Assembly: GCA_910589165.1 (NCBI GenBank)
Contig: CAJUSP010000013.1
Span: 1 to 64,000, forward strand
Origin: an uncultured Adlercreutzia sp.
GTDB taxonomy: Bacteria; Actinomycetota; Coriobacteriia; Coriobacteriales; Eggerthellaceae
DNA: 64,000 nt
Reading direction: 5' to 3'
Shown here: piece by piece, positions 46,255 to 54,454 of the stretch
How positions within the stretch are numbered: the stretch's first letter is position 1
How the letters are laid out: each line of letters opens with the position of its first letter
Translations under genes and position numbers: made by a program
Notes under the pieces: model-generated
Database searches by the model: none
Seen by the model: only the letters and a program-made list of their open reading frames with translations
Told to the model about the DNA's origin: nothing

Positions 46255-47382
46255 CTATTCGAACAGAACCAGCTCGTCGCGGTGGATGACCGGCTTGTCG
46301 GCCAGCACCGCCAGAATGGCGTTGGAAGCCACCGCCTCGCGGGACTTCCCCACCGCCAGCTTCAGCAAGTCGCTCGCGGCGGCGGCGCGCCCGCGGCCGA
46401 ACACATGGCCCGAGCTATCGGCCACGTCCACAATGTCGTCGTAGCCGAAGTCGCCGGTCACGACCGCCACACCCACGGAAAGCAGCGACTTGCCGCGCTC
46501 CACCAGGGCGTCGCGGGCGCCGTCGTCCACCACGATGGTGCCGTGCACGGCATCCCCGAGCGCAATCCACAGCTTCTTCGGTGTGATCTCGTGGGGCCGC
46601 TCAGGCGCGGTGAACAGGGTGCCCACCGCCTCGCCGGCCGCGGCGTCCACAATGCAGTTAGGGGTGCGCCCCTGGCAGATGACCATGGGAATGCCCGCAG
46701 CCATCAGCACGCGCGCCGCCTTGATCTTGGTGATCATGCCGCCGGAACCCACGCCGGACACGGCGCCCCCCGCCGCCGCCAGAATGTCGCGGCCCACGCG
46801 GTCCACCCGCGGGATGAGCTTCGCCTCCGGGTCGATGAGCGGGTTGGCGGTGTAGAGCCCGTCGATGTCCGACAGAATGACCATGAGATCGGCGTCGATG
46901 AGGCAGGCCACAAGCGCCGCCAGGGTGTCGTTGTCGCCGAAGCGGATCTGCTCCACCGACACCGTGTCGTTCTCGTTCACAATGGGCACCACCGACAGCT
47001 CCAAAAGGCGCGAGAGCGTGTCGCGCGCGTGCAGGTAGGCGGTGCGGTCGGCCGTGTCGCGCCGGGTGAGCAGCACCACGGACGTAAGCATGTCGCGCTT
47101 GCCGAAGGCCTCGGCGTAGGCCGTGGAAAGGGCGCTCTGCCCCACCGAGGCCGCCGCCTGCAAGCTCGGCATGTCGCTCGGGCGCTTCGCGATACCTAGG
47201 GCCTCAAGGCCGCAGGCGATGGCGGCCGAGGTGACCACCACCACGTCCCACCCGGCCTCGCGCACCCGGGCCAGCTGGTCGGCCAGCTCGTCCAGAAAGC
47301 CGTAGTCGATGGAGCTCTCCGATGTGGTCAGCGTCGCCGACCCAATCTTCACCACCAAGCGGCGGCGTCCCTCTTCAGCCAT
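46255..47382 (-). CDS. proB: Glutamate 5-kinase
   Basis: First enzyme of proline synthesis, 375 residues. The amino acid kinase domain shows VVKIGSATLTTS, VVTSAAIACGLEALG, VPIVNENDTVSVEQIRFGDNDTLAA (in part) and GVGSGGMITKIKAA. A C-terminal PUA domain follows (about 285-375). The ATG at 47382 shares one base with the obgE stop. ProB is normally inhibited by proline. Confidence 0.96.
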   Translation of the reverse strand: MAEEGRRRLVVKIGSATLTTSESSIDYGFLDELADQLARVREAGWDVVVVTSAAIACGLEALGIAKRPSDMPSLQAAASVGQSALSTAYAEAFGKRDMLTSVVLLTRRDTADRTAYLHARDTLSRLLELSVVPIVNENDTVSVEQIRFGDNDTLAALVACLIDADLMVILSDIDGLYTANPLIDPEAKLIPRVDRVGRDILAAAGGAVSGVGSGGMITKIKAARVLMAAGIPMVICQGRTPNCIVDAAAGEAVGTLFTAPERPHEITPKKLWIALGDAVHGTIVVDDGARDALVERGKSLLSVGVAVVTGDFGYDDIVDVADSSGHVFGRGRAAAASDLLKLAVGKSREAVASNAILAVLADKPVIHRDELVLFE

Positions 47383-48779
47383 TACAGATCCAACTCCTGG
47401 TAGATGTCCTCATGCACGGCCGTGGGCGACTCGAAGGCGAACGAGAACCCGAGGATGCGCACCTCGTCGCCGTCGCGGGCCCCGGCCTTCTCGAGGGCCG
47501 TGTCGACCCCCATGCGCTTGAAGCGGTGCTGGAAGAAGGCCACGGCCTCCTCGTTCTCCCAATCGGTCTGCACCACCATGCGCTCCACCTGCACGCCGCG
47601 CACGCGCCAGGCGCCGTCGCCCTCGGGCAGCACGTCGAAGCGCTTCTCGCGGGCCTCGCGGCGCAGCTCCCACACATGGTCGTACTGCACGTCGGCCGCC
47701 GCCGCGTCGCGGGCCGCCTCGCGCAGCTCGTGCACCTTGGTGGCGATGGCCGCCTTCAGGGAATCGACCCCGGCGCCCGCCAGCGCGCTGATGCGGTAGA
47801 GCTTCGGGTCGATGGGGCTTTCCACGAACTCGTTGCCGCCAGCCGCGGCCACGGAGTCTTCCCGCACCCGCGCCGCCAGCGCCTCGCACGCCTCCTCGGT
47901 GCCGGGCGCGTCTATCTTGTTGGCCACCACGATGCGCGGCCGGCTCGCCAGCTCCACATCGTACTTGGCGATCTCGTTCTTGATGATCTCGTAGTCCTCC
48001 AAGGGGTCGCGCCCCTCCCAGTCGCCGGTGAGGTCCACGATCTGCACGATAAGGGCCGTGCGTTCGATGTGGCGCAGGAATTCGTGGCCGAGCCCCTTGC
48101 CCTCCGAGGCCCCCTCGATGAGCCCGGGAATGTCGGCCACGACGAAGGACAAGTCGCCCGAAGTAGCCACGCCCAAATTCGGCACCAGCGTGGTGAAGGG
48201 GTAGTCGGCGATCTTCGGCCGGGCCGCGCTCATCTTTGCGATAAGCGAGCTTTTGCCCGCCGACGGCATGCCCACAAGCGCCGCGTCGGCCATGAGCTTC
48301 ATCTCCAGCTCGATCCAGCGCTCCTCGGCCGGCTCGCCCAGCTCGGCGAAGGCGGGCGCGCGCCGGGTGCTCGTCACGAAGTGGATGTTGCCACGGCCGC
48401 CCATGCCGCCGTTGGCCACGGTCACCCGCTCGCCGTCGTGGGTGAGGTCGGCGATCATCTCGCCCACTTCCCCGGCCTCTTCGAAGTACTCGTGCACGAC
48501 GGTGCCCACGGGCACCTTCAGCACCAGGTCCTCGCCGGTGGCGCCGTGCATGCGGCTGCCCTTGCCGTGGGTGCCGCGCTCGGCCTTGAAGTGGTGCTTG
48601 AAGCGGTACTCGATAAGCGAGGACACGCCGGCGTCGGCCTCGACGATCACGTTGCCGCCGTGGCCTCCGTCGCCGCCGTCCGGGCCGCCCTTGGGCACAT
48701 GGGCCTCGCGCCGAAACGACATGCAGCCGGCCCCGCCGTTGCCGCCCTTCACATTGATGCGAACCTTGTCAATAAACAT
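47382..48779 (-). CDS. obgE: GTPase ObgE/CgtA
   Basis: Ribosome-assembly GTPase, 465 residues. The Gly-rich Obg domain opens FIDKVRINVKGGNGGAGC. The G domain has GMPSAGKSSLIAKMS, DIPGLIEGASEGKGLG and NKIDAPGTEE. A C-terminal OCT domain follows (about 380-450). The ATG at 48779 follows GAAAGGCTCTC. It lies after rplU and rpmA, the standard order. Confidence 0.97.
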   Translation of the reverse strand: MFIDKVRINVKGGNGGAGCMSFRREAHVPKGGPDGGDGGHGGNVIVEADAGVSSLIEYRFKHHFKAERGTHGKGSRMHGATGEDLVLKVPVGTVVHEYFEEAGEVGEMIADLTHDGERVTVANGGMGGRGNIHFVTSTRRAPAFAELGEPAEERWIELEMKLMADAALVGMPSAGKSSLIAKMSAARPKIADYPFTTLVPNLGVATSGDLSFVVADIPGLIEGASEGKGLGHEFLRHIERTALIVQIVDLTGDWEGRDPLEDYEIIKNEIAKYDVELASRPRIVVANKIDAPGTEEACEALAARVREDSVAAAGGNEFVESPIDPKLYRISALAGAGVDSLKAAIATKVHELREAARDAAAADVQYDHVWELRREAREKRFDVLPEGDGAWRVRGVQVERMVVQTDWENEEAVAFFQHRFKRMGVDTALEKAGARDGDEVRILGFSFAFESPTAVHEDIYQELDL

Positions 48780-48820
48780 GAGAGCCTTTCGAAGAATTGC
48801 ATTGGGAGAATCATACAACA

Positions 48821-48845
48821 ATGCCCCCCGGAAACTCGGGGGGCA
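48821..48845 (-). terminator. Hairpin between rpmA and obgE
   Basis: A perfect ATGCCCCCCG/CGGGGGGCAT-type stem with a short loop, 45 bases after rpmA. A weak TTGTTGT follows on the minus strand. It may lower read-through from the ribosomal genes into obgE. Confidence 0.65.
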
Positions 48846-48889
48846 TCGGTTAGACGCTTGATGTTACGCAGTCGTTGAAACTGAAGCGT

Positions 48890-49150
48890 TTAGGCAGTCT
48901 GCTCGGCCGGGATCACGTGGATCTTGCGCTTGTCGCCGCGCGTGAACTTCAGGGTGCCGTCGCACAGGGCGAACAGGGTGTCGTCCTTGCCGCGGCCGAC
49001 GTTCTCGCCGGGATGGAAGTGGGTGCCGCGCTGACGCACGATGATGTTGCCGGTCTTCACGACCTCGCCGGCGAACTTCTTCACGCCCAGTCGCTGCGCG
49101 TGGGAGTCGCGACCGTTACGGGTAGAGCCCAAGCCTTTCTTGTGTGCCAT
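48890..49150 (-). CDS. rpmA: 50S ribosomal protein L27
   Basis: 86 residues. The N-terminus MAHKKGLGSTRNGRDS and GVKKFAGEVVKTGNIIVRQRG are diagnostic. There is no N-terminal cleavage extension of the kind seen in Firmicutes. The start at 49150 lies 22 bases after rplU. L27 reaches into the peptidyl transferase centre. Confidence 0.97.
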   Translation of the reverse strand: MAHKKGLGSTRNGRDSHAQRLGVKKFAGEVVKTGNIIVRQRGTHFHPGENVGRGKDDTLFALCDGTLKFTRGDKRKIHVIPAEQTA

Positions 49151-49172
49151 GAGAGATTCCTCCTTCTGCCCG

Positions 49173-49493
49173 TTACTCGGCCTTGGCCGTACCGACGGAT
49201 TCGATCTTCACGCGGGTCATGTTCTGGCGATGACCGCGCAGCTTCTTGTAGTTCTTGCGCTTCTTGAACTTGAAGACCAACTGCTTGTCGCCCTTGAACT
49301 GCTCGAGCACGGTGGCCACGACCTTGGTCTTGGCGGCCTTGGCCGGGTCGGCCTCAACCTTGTCGCCGTCGACGACGCAGATGGCCTCAAGCTCCACCTT
49401 GTCGCCAGGCTCGACGTTGAGCTTCTCGATGTTGATCTTGTCTCCGGGGGCGACCTTGTACTGCTTGCCGCCCGTTTTCACGATTGCGTACAT
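49173..49493 (-). CDS. rplU: 50S ribosomal protein L21
   Basis: 106 residues, beginning MYAIVKTGGKQYKVAPGDKI, the standard L21 opening, and including KFKKRKNYKKLRGHRQNMT. The ATG at 49493 has GGAG eight bases upstream. It is the first gene of the cluster ending with rsfS and has a consensus-like promoter at 49532-49560. Confidence 0.97.
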   Translation of the reverse strand: MYAIVKTGGKQYKVAPGDKINIEKLNVEPGDKVELEAICVVDGDKVEADPAKAAKTKVVATVLEQFKGDKQLVFKFKKRKNYKKLRGHRQNMTRVKIESVGTAKAE

Positions 49494-49531
49494 GTAAGTA
49501 TCTCCTTGAATGTGACTAAACGCAAGGCGAT

Positions 49532-49560
49532 ATCTTACCAGCGCCCACACCCCGAGTCAA
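49532..49560 (-). promoter_or_regulatory. Promoter of the rplU-rpmA cluster
   Basis: TTGACT, 17 bases, TAAGAT on the minus strand: the best promoter match in the window. The predicted start is near 49525, leaving a short leader of about 30 bases. Confidence 0.82.
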
Positions 49561-49670
49561 TGATTTTCTTCCCCAAAAACAAGCCGTTCACCGACCATCT
49601 ACATTCGCCCACTTTCCTAGCCTCCCTGCACCCCCATAGGCCCGCGCCCGCGCCCTCCAACGCTTTACAC

Positions 49671-49748
49671 AACCTATAAAGACCTATAAAATTCTCCCGA
49701 ACCTATAAAGACCTATAAATCAGAACGCAACCTATAAAGACCCATAAA
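49671..49748 (+). repeat. Three 29-bp direct repeats upstream of the orphan ATPase
   Basis: AACCTATAAAGACCTATAAA starts at 49671, 49700 and 49729 (the last with CCC for CCT), so the period is exactly 29 bp. Each unit holds two CCTATAAA boxes ten bases apart, giving six boxes on the same helical face. They end 18 bases before the ATPase start and include its likely -10 region; TTTACA at 49664 could serve as -35. Confidence 0.9.
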
Positions 49749-49766
49749 ACTCCCAGAGGAGCACCG

Positions 49767-50813
49767 ATGAAGAAGACCAATCCCTTTTCGCTGACCTTCG
49801 GCAAGCCGCCGAAACGCATGGTACAACGGCTTCTCCAGCACGACGAGATCGCCGACGAGCTTCGGGCCGAAGAGCCCTCGCAGCAAGTCTTCATGGTCAC
49901 CGGCGTGCGCGGCGTCGGGAAGACGGTGTTCATGGCCGACCTCTGCAACGAGCTCGCCGACGACAAAACCTGGACAGTCGTCTTCCTGAACTCGAGCACC
50001 GACATGCTCTCGGGAATGCTCTCGCAGCTAGCGAGCAAGGGCGAGCTGGCTACCATCTTCAAGTCGGCGAACATCAACCTGTCCTTCTTCGGCTTCAGCG
50101 TCGATCTTGGGCGCGGAACCCAGATCGTAGATACCGAAGTCGCCCTTCAGAAAATGCTCGCGAACATGCAGAAGCACGGCAAGCGCGTGCTCGTTGCCAT
50201 AGACGAGGCGACCAGCACCCCAGCCATGAGGGAATTCGCGTCGGCCTTCCAGATCTTCCTCATGCAAGGGCTTCCCGTGCATCTGATTATGACCGGGCTC
50301 TACGAGAACATCAACGAGCTGCAGAACGAGGAGAACCTCACGTTTCTGTACCGCGCGCCCAAAATCAATCTGGAGCCCCTCAGTATCGGGGCCATGGCGA
50401 AGAGCTACCAAAGCGTGTTCGAGATCGACGAGGAAGAGGCGCTCGGCATGGCCCGCAGCACCAAGGGCTACTCGTTCGCCTACCAGGTCGTGGGCTACTG
50501 CCGCTGGAAGTACGGCAGCGGAAGCAGCTACCTGGAGCAGAGCAAGCTCTATCTGGAAGACTACGCCTACACGAAGATTTGGGCCGAGCTGTCGGGCAAA
50601 GACCGCAAAGTATTGCACGGCATCGCGACGGCGGAGTCGGGGAAGGTGAAGGACGTGCGCGAGAAACTCGGCATGGGCAGCAACGAGCTCAGCCCCTACC
50701 GCGACCGTCTCATCAAGCGAGGCCTGATCGACGGCAGCAACTTCGGCCACCTCGATTTCACCCTCCCCTTCTTCGACCAGTTCATCATAGAGAACTACTT
50801 CGAGGAGGAGTAG
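49767..50813 (+). CDS. Orphan AAA-type ATPase with C-terminal winged helix
   Basis: 348 residues on the plus strand, behind AGAGGAGCACCG. Walker A is TGVRGVGKT (45-53), Walker B VLVAIDE (141-147), then MTGLYENI as a sensor-like segment. The last 70 residues (VKDVREKLGMGSNELSPYRDRLIKRGLID, cited in part) look like a winged helix. The layout fits the ATPase_2 / STAND-like group of unknown role, some of which lie near mobile or defence genes. Both neighbours are on the other strand, so it is its own unit. I do not know its function; the repeats upstream suggest that it may control itself. Confidence 0.8.
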   Translation: MKKTNPFSLTFGKPPKRMVQRLLQHDEIADELRAEEPSQQVFMVTGVRGVGKTVFMADLCNELADDKTWTVVFLNSSTDMLSGMLSQLASKGELATIFKSANINLSFFGFSVDLGRGTQIVDTEVALQKMLANMQKHGKRVLVAIDEATSTPAMREFASAFQIFLMQGLPVHLIMTGLYENINELQNEENLTFLYRAPKINLEPLSIGAMAKSYQSVFEIDEEEALGMARSTKGYSFAYQVVGYCRWKYGSGSSYLEQSKLYLEDYAYTKIWAELSGKDRKVLHGIATAESGKVKDVREKLGMGSNELSPYRDRLIKRGLIDGSNFGHLDFTLPFFDQFIIENYFEEE

Positions 50814-50908
50814 GAGGCCTCATAGCGCATAGCCCTTGGTTTTGACAGGAGGCGCTCGAAAAGGGGCCAGAAAAACTAGGGCCAGTCCCAGCAGGACCGG
50901 CTCCTACG

Positions 50909-50925
50909 AAACCCGAGGGTTTTTC
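50909..50925 (+). terminator. Short terminator after the orphan ATPase
   Basis: AAACCC-GA-GGGTTT followed by TTC, with four to six pairs and a T-run on the plus strand, about 95 bases after the stop. A preceding imperfect GGGCCAGTCC/GGACCGGCTCC stem may contribute. Confidence 0.6.
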
Positions 50926-50983
50926 ATGTGCGATTGTGTTCGCAGAATCACGTCATGCTGTCAATCGCCTTCGCCAAAAGGGA

Positions 50984-51010
50984 AAGGGCGCCCTGCTCGG
51001 GGGCGCCCTT
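50984..51010 (-). terminator. Terminator after the YfcC-family carrier gene
   Basis: Perfect 10-bp stem AAGGGCGCCC/GGGCGCCCTT with a seven-base loop, followed by TCCCTTTTGG on the minus strand, 86 bases beyond the stop. Confidence 0.75.
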
Positions 51011-51096
51011 CCGGAAGGATGACAGCCGGCAGGCTGTTATCGGTTGGGGATCGGCGCACGCTCGGGCGCGCCGGTGGCCGCTTACGGCCTTGCCTC

Positions 51097-52698
51097 CTAG
51101 GCTGCGCCCGGGAGAATCATCATGGCCGCCGTCAGGATGACCATGCAGACCACACCCAGGATCACGAACAGCTTCGCGCCGAACTTGAGCCAGGTGGAGT
51201 ACTCGATCTTGGCCAGGGCCAGGCCGCCCATGATGGCGCCGGAGGTCGGGGTGAACAGGTTCACCAGGCCGTTGCCGGCGGAGTAGATCATGACCATGGT
51301 CTCAACGGAGAAGTTGAGGTTGGAGGCCAGGCCGCCCATGATGGGCATCGAGACCGTCGCCATACCCGAGGAAGACGGGATCAGGAAGGACAGCACGATG
51401 TAGAGCAGGAAGCTCAGCGGGGCGAAGATGATCGCCGACATGCCGGACAGGGCGTTGGCCGCGTTCTCGAGAATCCACATGTCAAGGCCGGTCTGGGCCA
51501 TGAGCACGGTGATGGAGCGGGCCAGGGCGATGATCAGCACAACGGACATCATGTCGGCCGCGCCGTTGATGAAGGCCTTCACGAAGCGGGCCTCGGAGAC
51601 GCCGCCGATGATGCCGATGATAAGGGCCATCAGCAGGAACCAGGTGGAGGCCTCATCGAAGTACCAGCCGCCCAGCGGCACACCGGTCAGGAAGGACGAC
51701 CACGCGGGGGTCACCTCTTCCTCGGCCACGGCCACGCCGGCCGCGTCGCCCTCGAGGGCGAGCGAGGACTCGGTGGCCTCGTCGTACACGGCGACGATCT
51801 CCTCGCCGTCAACGGGGGTGGCAACCTCCTCGTAGGTGGCGCCGGCCTCGAAGCCGTCGAACCCGAGGTCGGTCCAGGGGATGAAGGACACGATCATAAC
51901 CACGAAGGTAAGGGCGAACACGATGAGCGACCACTTCTGGCGGGCGGTCATCTTCGGGGTGGCAGCAGCGTCGCCCGCGGCAGCCTCGTCCTCGGACTCG
52001 TTCAGGCCCCACTCCTGCATCATATCCTGCTGCTCCTGCAGAGACAGGAAGGTGGAACCCTTGTCCTCCTTGACCTTCTTCGCGTAGCGCATGACGAACA
52101 CGATGGAGATGGCGATGGTCACGATCCAGAGGATGGCGCCCAGGGCGATGATGGTGGCCTGGTTCACGGCAATGCCCACGCCGGCCAGCGCATCAACGGC
52201 CACGCCGACGGCGAACGGGTTCACCGTGGAGCCCAGAACGCCGCAGCCAGCGCCCAGCAGGACGACGGCGGCGCCGGTCAGGCTGTCGAAGCCCGCAGCC
52301 ACCATGGTGGCGGCCAGCAGCAGGTAGAACGGCACGGTTTCCTCGCACATGCCGTAGGTGGTACCACCGATGGAGAAGATGATCATCAGAATGGGGATGA
52401 GCACGAGCTCGTTGCCCTTCAGCTTATGCACCAAAGCGGCAATGCCGGCATCCAGCGCGCCCGTCTCGGTGATGATTCCGAGGAAACCGCCGAGAATCAT
52501 CACGAACAGGCAGACGCCGATGGCGTCCTGGAAGCCGAAGACCGGCGCGGTCAGCACGCCGGAGAGCGTGGCGCCCTCGATGCCCTCGACGCCGGCCAGC
52601 GACATGATGACCGTGACGATGGCGAGCACCACCAGGATAATAAGTAGGATGGTAAAGGAAGAGAGGCTTGCGCGCTTCTTCTTTTTCGTATCTGCCAT
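51097..52698 (-). CDS. YfcC-family carrier, probable arginine/ornithine exchanger
   Basis: 533 residues, about 12 hydrophobic helices, with the YfcC/DcuC pattern: GGFLGIITETGALDAGI, FSIGGTTYGMCEETVPFY, GCGVLGSTVNPFAVG, and IPSSSGMATVSMPIMG in the second half. A long acidic extra-membrane insert is at about 285-335. It lies behind arcA with a hairpin between them. This context suggests arginine/ornithine exchange (ArcD-like), but the family also includes other carriers. No arcB or arcC is in the window. Confidence 0.85.
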   Translation of the reverse strand: MADTKKKKRASLSSFTILLIILVVLAIVTVIMSLAGVEGIEGATLSGVLTAPVFGFQDAIGVCLFVMILGGFLGIITETGALDAGIAALVHKLKGNELVLIPILMIIFSIGGTTYGMCEETVPFYLLLAATMVAAGFDSLTGAAVVLLGAGCGVLGSTVNPFAVGVAVDALAGVGIAVNQATIIALGAILWIVTIAISIVFVMRYAKKVKEDKGSTFLSLQEQQDMMQEWGLNESEDEAAAGDAAATPKMTARQKWSLIVFALTFVVMIVSFIPWTDLGFDGFEAGATYEEVATPVDGEEIVAVYDEATESSLALEGDAAGVAVAEEEVTPAWSSFLTGVPLGGWYFDEASTWFLLMALIIGIIGGVSEARFVKAFINGAADMMSVVLIIALARSITVLMAQTGLDMWILENAANALSGMSAIIFAPLSFLLYIVLSFLIPSSSGMATVSMPIMGGLASNLNFSVETMVMIYSAGNGLVNLFTPTSGAIMGGLALAKIEYSTWLKFGAKLFVILGVVCMVILTAAMMILPGAA

Positions 52699-52720
52699 GG
52701 GAGTTGCTCCTTAATGGGAG

Positions 52721-52750
52721 GGGCGGCCAACCGGGATGCGTTGGCCGCCC
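52721..52750 (-). promoter_or_regulatory. Strong hairpin between arcA and the carrier gene
   Basis: Perfect 11-bp stem GGGCGGCCAAC/GTTGGCCGCCC with an eight-base loop, midway in the 70-base gap. There is no T-run. It may stabilise the arcA transcript or reduce expression of the carrier relative to arcA. Confidence 0.65.
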
Positions 52751-52768
52751 AGATTCGTCAGTTAACGC

Positions 52769-53992
52769 TTACAGGGCCTCGCGCCAGGCCGGCATGGACA
52801 TGCAGCGGGGGCCGCCACGGCCGCGGGACAGCTCGGCCGACGGCATGACCAGGCAGTTGATGCCGTTCTTGTACAGCACGTCGTTGGTGACGTTGTTGCG
52901 CTGGTACACGACCACGGTGCCGGGGCGCACGCACAGCGTGTTGGAGCCGTCGTTCCACTGCTCGCGCTCGGCCGCGATGCGGTCGCCGCCGCCGCAGGGG
53001 ATCAGCGTGACCTTCTCGCCGACGTACTCGGAGAGCACGGACTCCAGGTCCTCGTTGCGCTCGCGGATCTTGGTGCCGCCCTTGCCGTCAGGCGTGATCT
53101 CGAACACCGTCAGCGGGCCCATGATGCCGGGGTGGATGGTGAACTTGTCGCGGTCGATCTGGGTGAACACCGTGTCCAGGTGCATGAAGGCGCGGGACAC
53201 CGGGATGTTGAAGGCCAGGATGGTGTGAACCTTGCTCGTCTCGTCGTTGAAGATGTTGTGAGCGATGGCGTCGATGGCGTCGGGCTCGGTGCGCTGGGAG
53301 ATGCCGATGGCCAGCACGTGCTCGTTGATGTTCAGGATGTCGCCGCCCTCGATATGGAAGGTCATATCGCGGTGGTAGTACTCGGGCGTGCCCTGGAAGT
53401 CCGGATGGTACTTGAAGATGTAGTCGCCGTAGATGGTCTCGCGGTTACGCGTCTGGCTGTACATGCGGTTGATGCCCACACCGTTGCCGATCATGTTGAA
53501 CGGGTCGCGGGTGAAGTACAGGTTCGGCATGGGGGCGCACACGAGCTTGGTGCGGTCGGACACCATGTCCACCAGCAGGTGGGTGTCCTTCTGCGGCAGC
53601 TCCTGCAGGTTGATGCCGGCCATGGTCTTCATGACCATGTCCTTGGTGCCCGCGTAGTTGGAGTTGATGTAGTCCTTGATGATGTTCGTGTAGGTATCGG
53701 TGCGGATGCCCGCCTCGTAGATCCACTGATCCAGGAACTTCTCGCGAAGCGCCGGGTCGGTGTCCAGGGCCTCGGCCATGAGGTCCTCGAGGTAGACAAC
53801 CTCAACGCCCTCGCCGCGCAGGATGTTGGCGAACGCGTCGTGCTCCTCCTGGGCCACAGGCAGGAACGGGATGTCGTCGAACAGCAGCTCCTCCAGCGTG
53901 TTCGGGGTGAGGTTCAGCAGCTCGTCGCCGGGGCGGTGAAGGATGACCTTCTTGAGATTGCCGATCTCGCTCTTGACGTTTACACCTTGCAT
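52769..53992 (-). CDS. arcA: Arginine deiminase
   Basis: Hydrolyses arginine to citrulline and ammonia, the first step of an ATP-yielding pathway. 407 residues from an ATG at 53992 behind CGGAGAGCTTC. Active-site motifs are NLYFTRDPF, HIEGGDILN, HLDTVFT and the nucleophile Cys397 in RGRGGPRCMSMPAW. Genes for ornithine carbamoyltransferase and carbamate kinase are not nearby. The divergent LuxR regulator upstream is a candidate controller. Confidence 0.97.
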   Translation of the reverse strand: MQGVNVKSEIGNLKKVILHRPGDELLNLTPNTLEELLFDDIPFLPVAQEEHDAFANILRGEGVEVVYLEDLMAEALDTDPALREKFLDQWIYEAGIRTDTYTNIIKDYINSNYAGTKDMVMKTMAGINLQELPQKDTHLLVDMVSDRTKLVCAPMPNLYFTRDPFNMIGNGVGINRMYSQTRNRETIYGDYIFKYHPDFQGTPEYYHRDMTFHIEGGDILNINEHVLAIGISQRTEPDAIDAIAHNIFNDETSKVHTILAFNIPVSRAFMHLDTVFTQIDRDKFTIHPGIMGPLTVFEITPDGKGGTKIRERNEDLESVLSEYVGEKVTLIPCGGGDRIAAEREQWNDGSNTLCVRPGTVVVYQRNNVTNDVLYKNGINCLVMPSAELSRGRGGPRCMSMPAWREAL

Positions 53993-54131
53993 GAAGCTCT
54001 CCGATCTGGCGCCAACGCGCCACTCGATTGCCGGCTGCCGCGGCTTCCCATCCGCGGCCCCCGCTCGCCAAAGGCGGCGGTTTGATGAATCCAATGTGCA
54101 GGAAATGTGGAACGGCGAAAAGGTCTAAACC

Positions 54132-54186
54132 AGGTGTAGAAAAAGGAGCAGTTTGCGTTTACCTCAATTCCGTTATTTCTACACCT
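54132..54186. promoter_or_regulatory. Long-range dyad upstream of arcA
   Basis: AGGTGTAGAAA at 54132-54142 and TTTCTACACCT at 54176-54186, a perfect 11-bp inverted repeat with related bases on its outer side (TAAACC and GCTAAA). It could be two operator half-sites or a leader stem in arcA mRNA. Confidence 0.55.
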
Positions 54187-54400
54187 CAGCTAAACGCCAG
54201 GTCATTGGCCGAATTCTTGAAAGGTTACAGTTGACAAACAGTTAGGTCTTTGTGCAGCGTTACCTTCCCGTAAGAATTCGTGATCGAAAATTCCGTTGGT
54301 TTATCGGTTTATTCCCGTCAACGGGGCGCTGGCGACACCCAAGAGCGCAGCAGCGCTTCCCCGATGCGGGCGCCACGCCGAACAAATCGGCCCGAAGCGA

Positions 54401-54406
54401 TATAAT
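54401..54406 (+). promoter_or_regulatory. -10 box for the LuxR regulator
   Basis: TATAAT in a GATATAATGG context, 49 bases before the ATG. No clear -35 is present at the usual distance, so activation may need a protein. Confidence 0.45.
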
Positions 54407-54454
54407 GGAGGGCATCACGGAGAGTTCTAACGGCTGGCTGGAACGAGGGGTTCA

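Larger units (their letters stand above)
53993..54454. other. Divergent control region of arcA and the LuxR regulator
   Basis: A 462-base region without a gene. It contains the dyad at 54132-54186, a TTGTCAAC sequence near 54227-54234 on the minus strand and a TATAAT at 54401 for the plus-strand gene. The sequence is more AT-rich than its surroundings. Confidence 0.55.

Noticed and set aside
49671..49748. CRISPR array
   Set aside because: The 29-bp periodicity looks CRISPR-like, but the intervening parts are only nine bases and no cas gene is near. It is an operator-like repeat array.
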